A DNA stretch of 64,000 nucleotides. It comes from Brevibacillus_D fluminis_A (lineage in GTDB: Bacteria; Bacillota; Bacilli; Brevibacillales; Brevibacillaceae). Of this stretch, positions 63,801 to 64,000 are shown piece by piece. Positions within the stretch are counted from its first letter, which is position 1. The number at the start of each line of letters is the position of its first letter. A program made the position numbers and the translations under genes. The DNA lies in assembly GCF_052072235.1 (NCBI RefSeq), contig NZ_CM125436.1:1482001-1546000 (forward strand), written 5' to 3'. Below the pieces are notes generated by a model, which was not told the DNA's origin, searched no databases, and saw nothing but the letters and a program-made list of their open reading frames with translations.

Positions 63801-64000
63801 TTGCGTCAAAAGGAGAGTATCGAGAGCATAGCAACCGTCTTATTTCGGGCGGAAAAGGAAGCCTTTGAGGTTGACAAGTTTGTCGACCTGTACCCGGAGC
63901 TTGATGCGGACATGGCCTATCGGATTCAGGAGCGGTTGATTGCTTTGAAATGCAAAGCGGAGGCTGCCAAGGTCACCGGATGGAAATTGGGGCTGACGAG
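63801..64000 (+). CDS. Partial gene: 2-oxo-3-hexenedioate decarboxylase / hydratase family
   Basis: Truncated by the window end; 66 codons visible. LYPELDADMAYRIQERLIAL and KVTGWKLGLT match the N-terminus of 4-oxalocrotonate decarboxylases (DmpH/XylI) and the related hydratases. A second family member next to the hydratase suggests the decarboxylase, i.e. the dehydrogenase branch of meta cleavage. TTG 63801 lies nine bases after AGGAGGG; ATG 63774 overlapping the aldolase stop is the alternative. Confidence 0.8.
   Translation, partial: MRQKESIESIATVLFRAEKEAFEVDKFVDLYPELDADMAYRIQERLIALKCKAEAAKVTGWKLGLT

Overview
The window looks like a chromosomal segment of a mesophilic to moderately thermophilic spore-forming Firmicute of the Brevibacillus type. 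This is inferred from the 16S rRNA (the helix near 21960-22020 and the V1/V2 loops read like Brevibacillus), from strong AGGAGG-type ribosome binding sites with many TTG and GTG starts, and from spore-related genes (CotF-like coat protein, YhcN-like lipoprotein, Cys/Pro-rich coat-like protein). Most genes are GC-rich. An AT-rich patch follows the rRNA operon, and an IS200/IS605 element is less GC-rich than its neighbours. No database search was possible, so all family calls rest on motifs and context.

Layout. 0.1-5.5 kb: purine salvage operon (nucleoside hydrolase, two permeases and an ATPase of the spermidine/putrescine ABC type, adenine deaminase). 5.8-7.3 kb: ECF41 sigma factor with its carboxymuconolactone-decarboxylase-like partner and a recognisable ECF41 promoter. 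7.3-12.3 kb: small genes (PAP2 phosphatase, DUF2500, coat protein) and an MBL-hydrolase/TetR operon with paired operators. 12.4-14.5 kb: a sigma-54 activator and an M20 amidohydrolase facing each other, both carrying internal deletions. 14.7-18.0 kb: HrpB helicase and a DEDDh exonuclease. 18.1-19.8 kb: IS200/IS605 element (TnpA with a mutated HUH motif, TnpB apparently intact). 20.3-26.0 kb: four tRNA genes, then an rRNA operon in the unusual order 16S - tRNA-Ala - 5S - 23S.

26-34 kb: AT-rich acquired patch (GNAT), MazG-like and RraA-like genes, a CAP-domain secreted protein under a c-di-AMP (ydaO/yuaA) riboswitch, a coat-like repeat protein, then a glutarate catabolism operon (CsiD, LhgO, semialdehyde dehydrogenase) behind a highly structured leader ending in a terminator. 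34-36.5 kb: MarR/MFS operon. 36.7-41.9 kb: NtrC-type two-component system with an iron alcohol dehydrogenase, divergent from a zinc alcohol dehydrogenase that has a near-perfect sigma-54 promoter. 41.9-44.4 kb: gluconate-dehydrogenase-like flavoprotein plus Tat subunit. 44.5-56.1 kb: lipoproteins, sulfatase, oligopeptide-binding protein, phosphodiester glycosidase-like protein, YebC, GNAT, Lrp/EamA pair, MFS transporter, and a dead PQQ sugar dehydrogenase.

56.8-64.0 kb: a tightly coupled phenol/catechol meta-cleavage operon: two-component FAD monooxygenase, its flavin reductase, a dedicated FAD synthetase that has lost the riboflavin kinase signature, a GlcG-like protein, catechol 2,3-dioxygenase, hydratase, acylating acetaldehyde dehydrogenase, hydroxy-oxovalerate aldolase and the start of a decarboxylase/hydratase family gene cut by the window edge. 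The best leads for new biology are the private FAD supply in this operon, the structured csiD leader, the 16S-5S-23S order, and the IS insertion that swapped a host stop codon without changing the protein.
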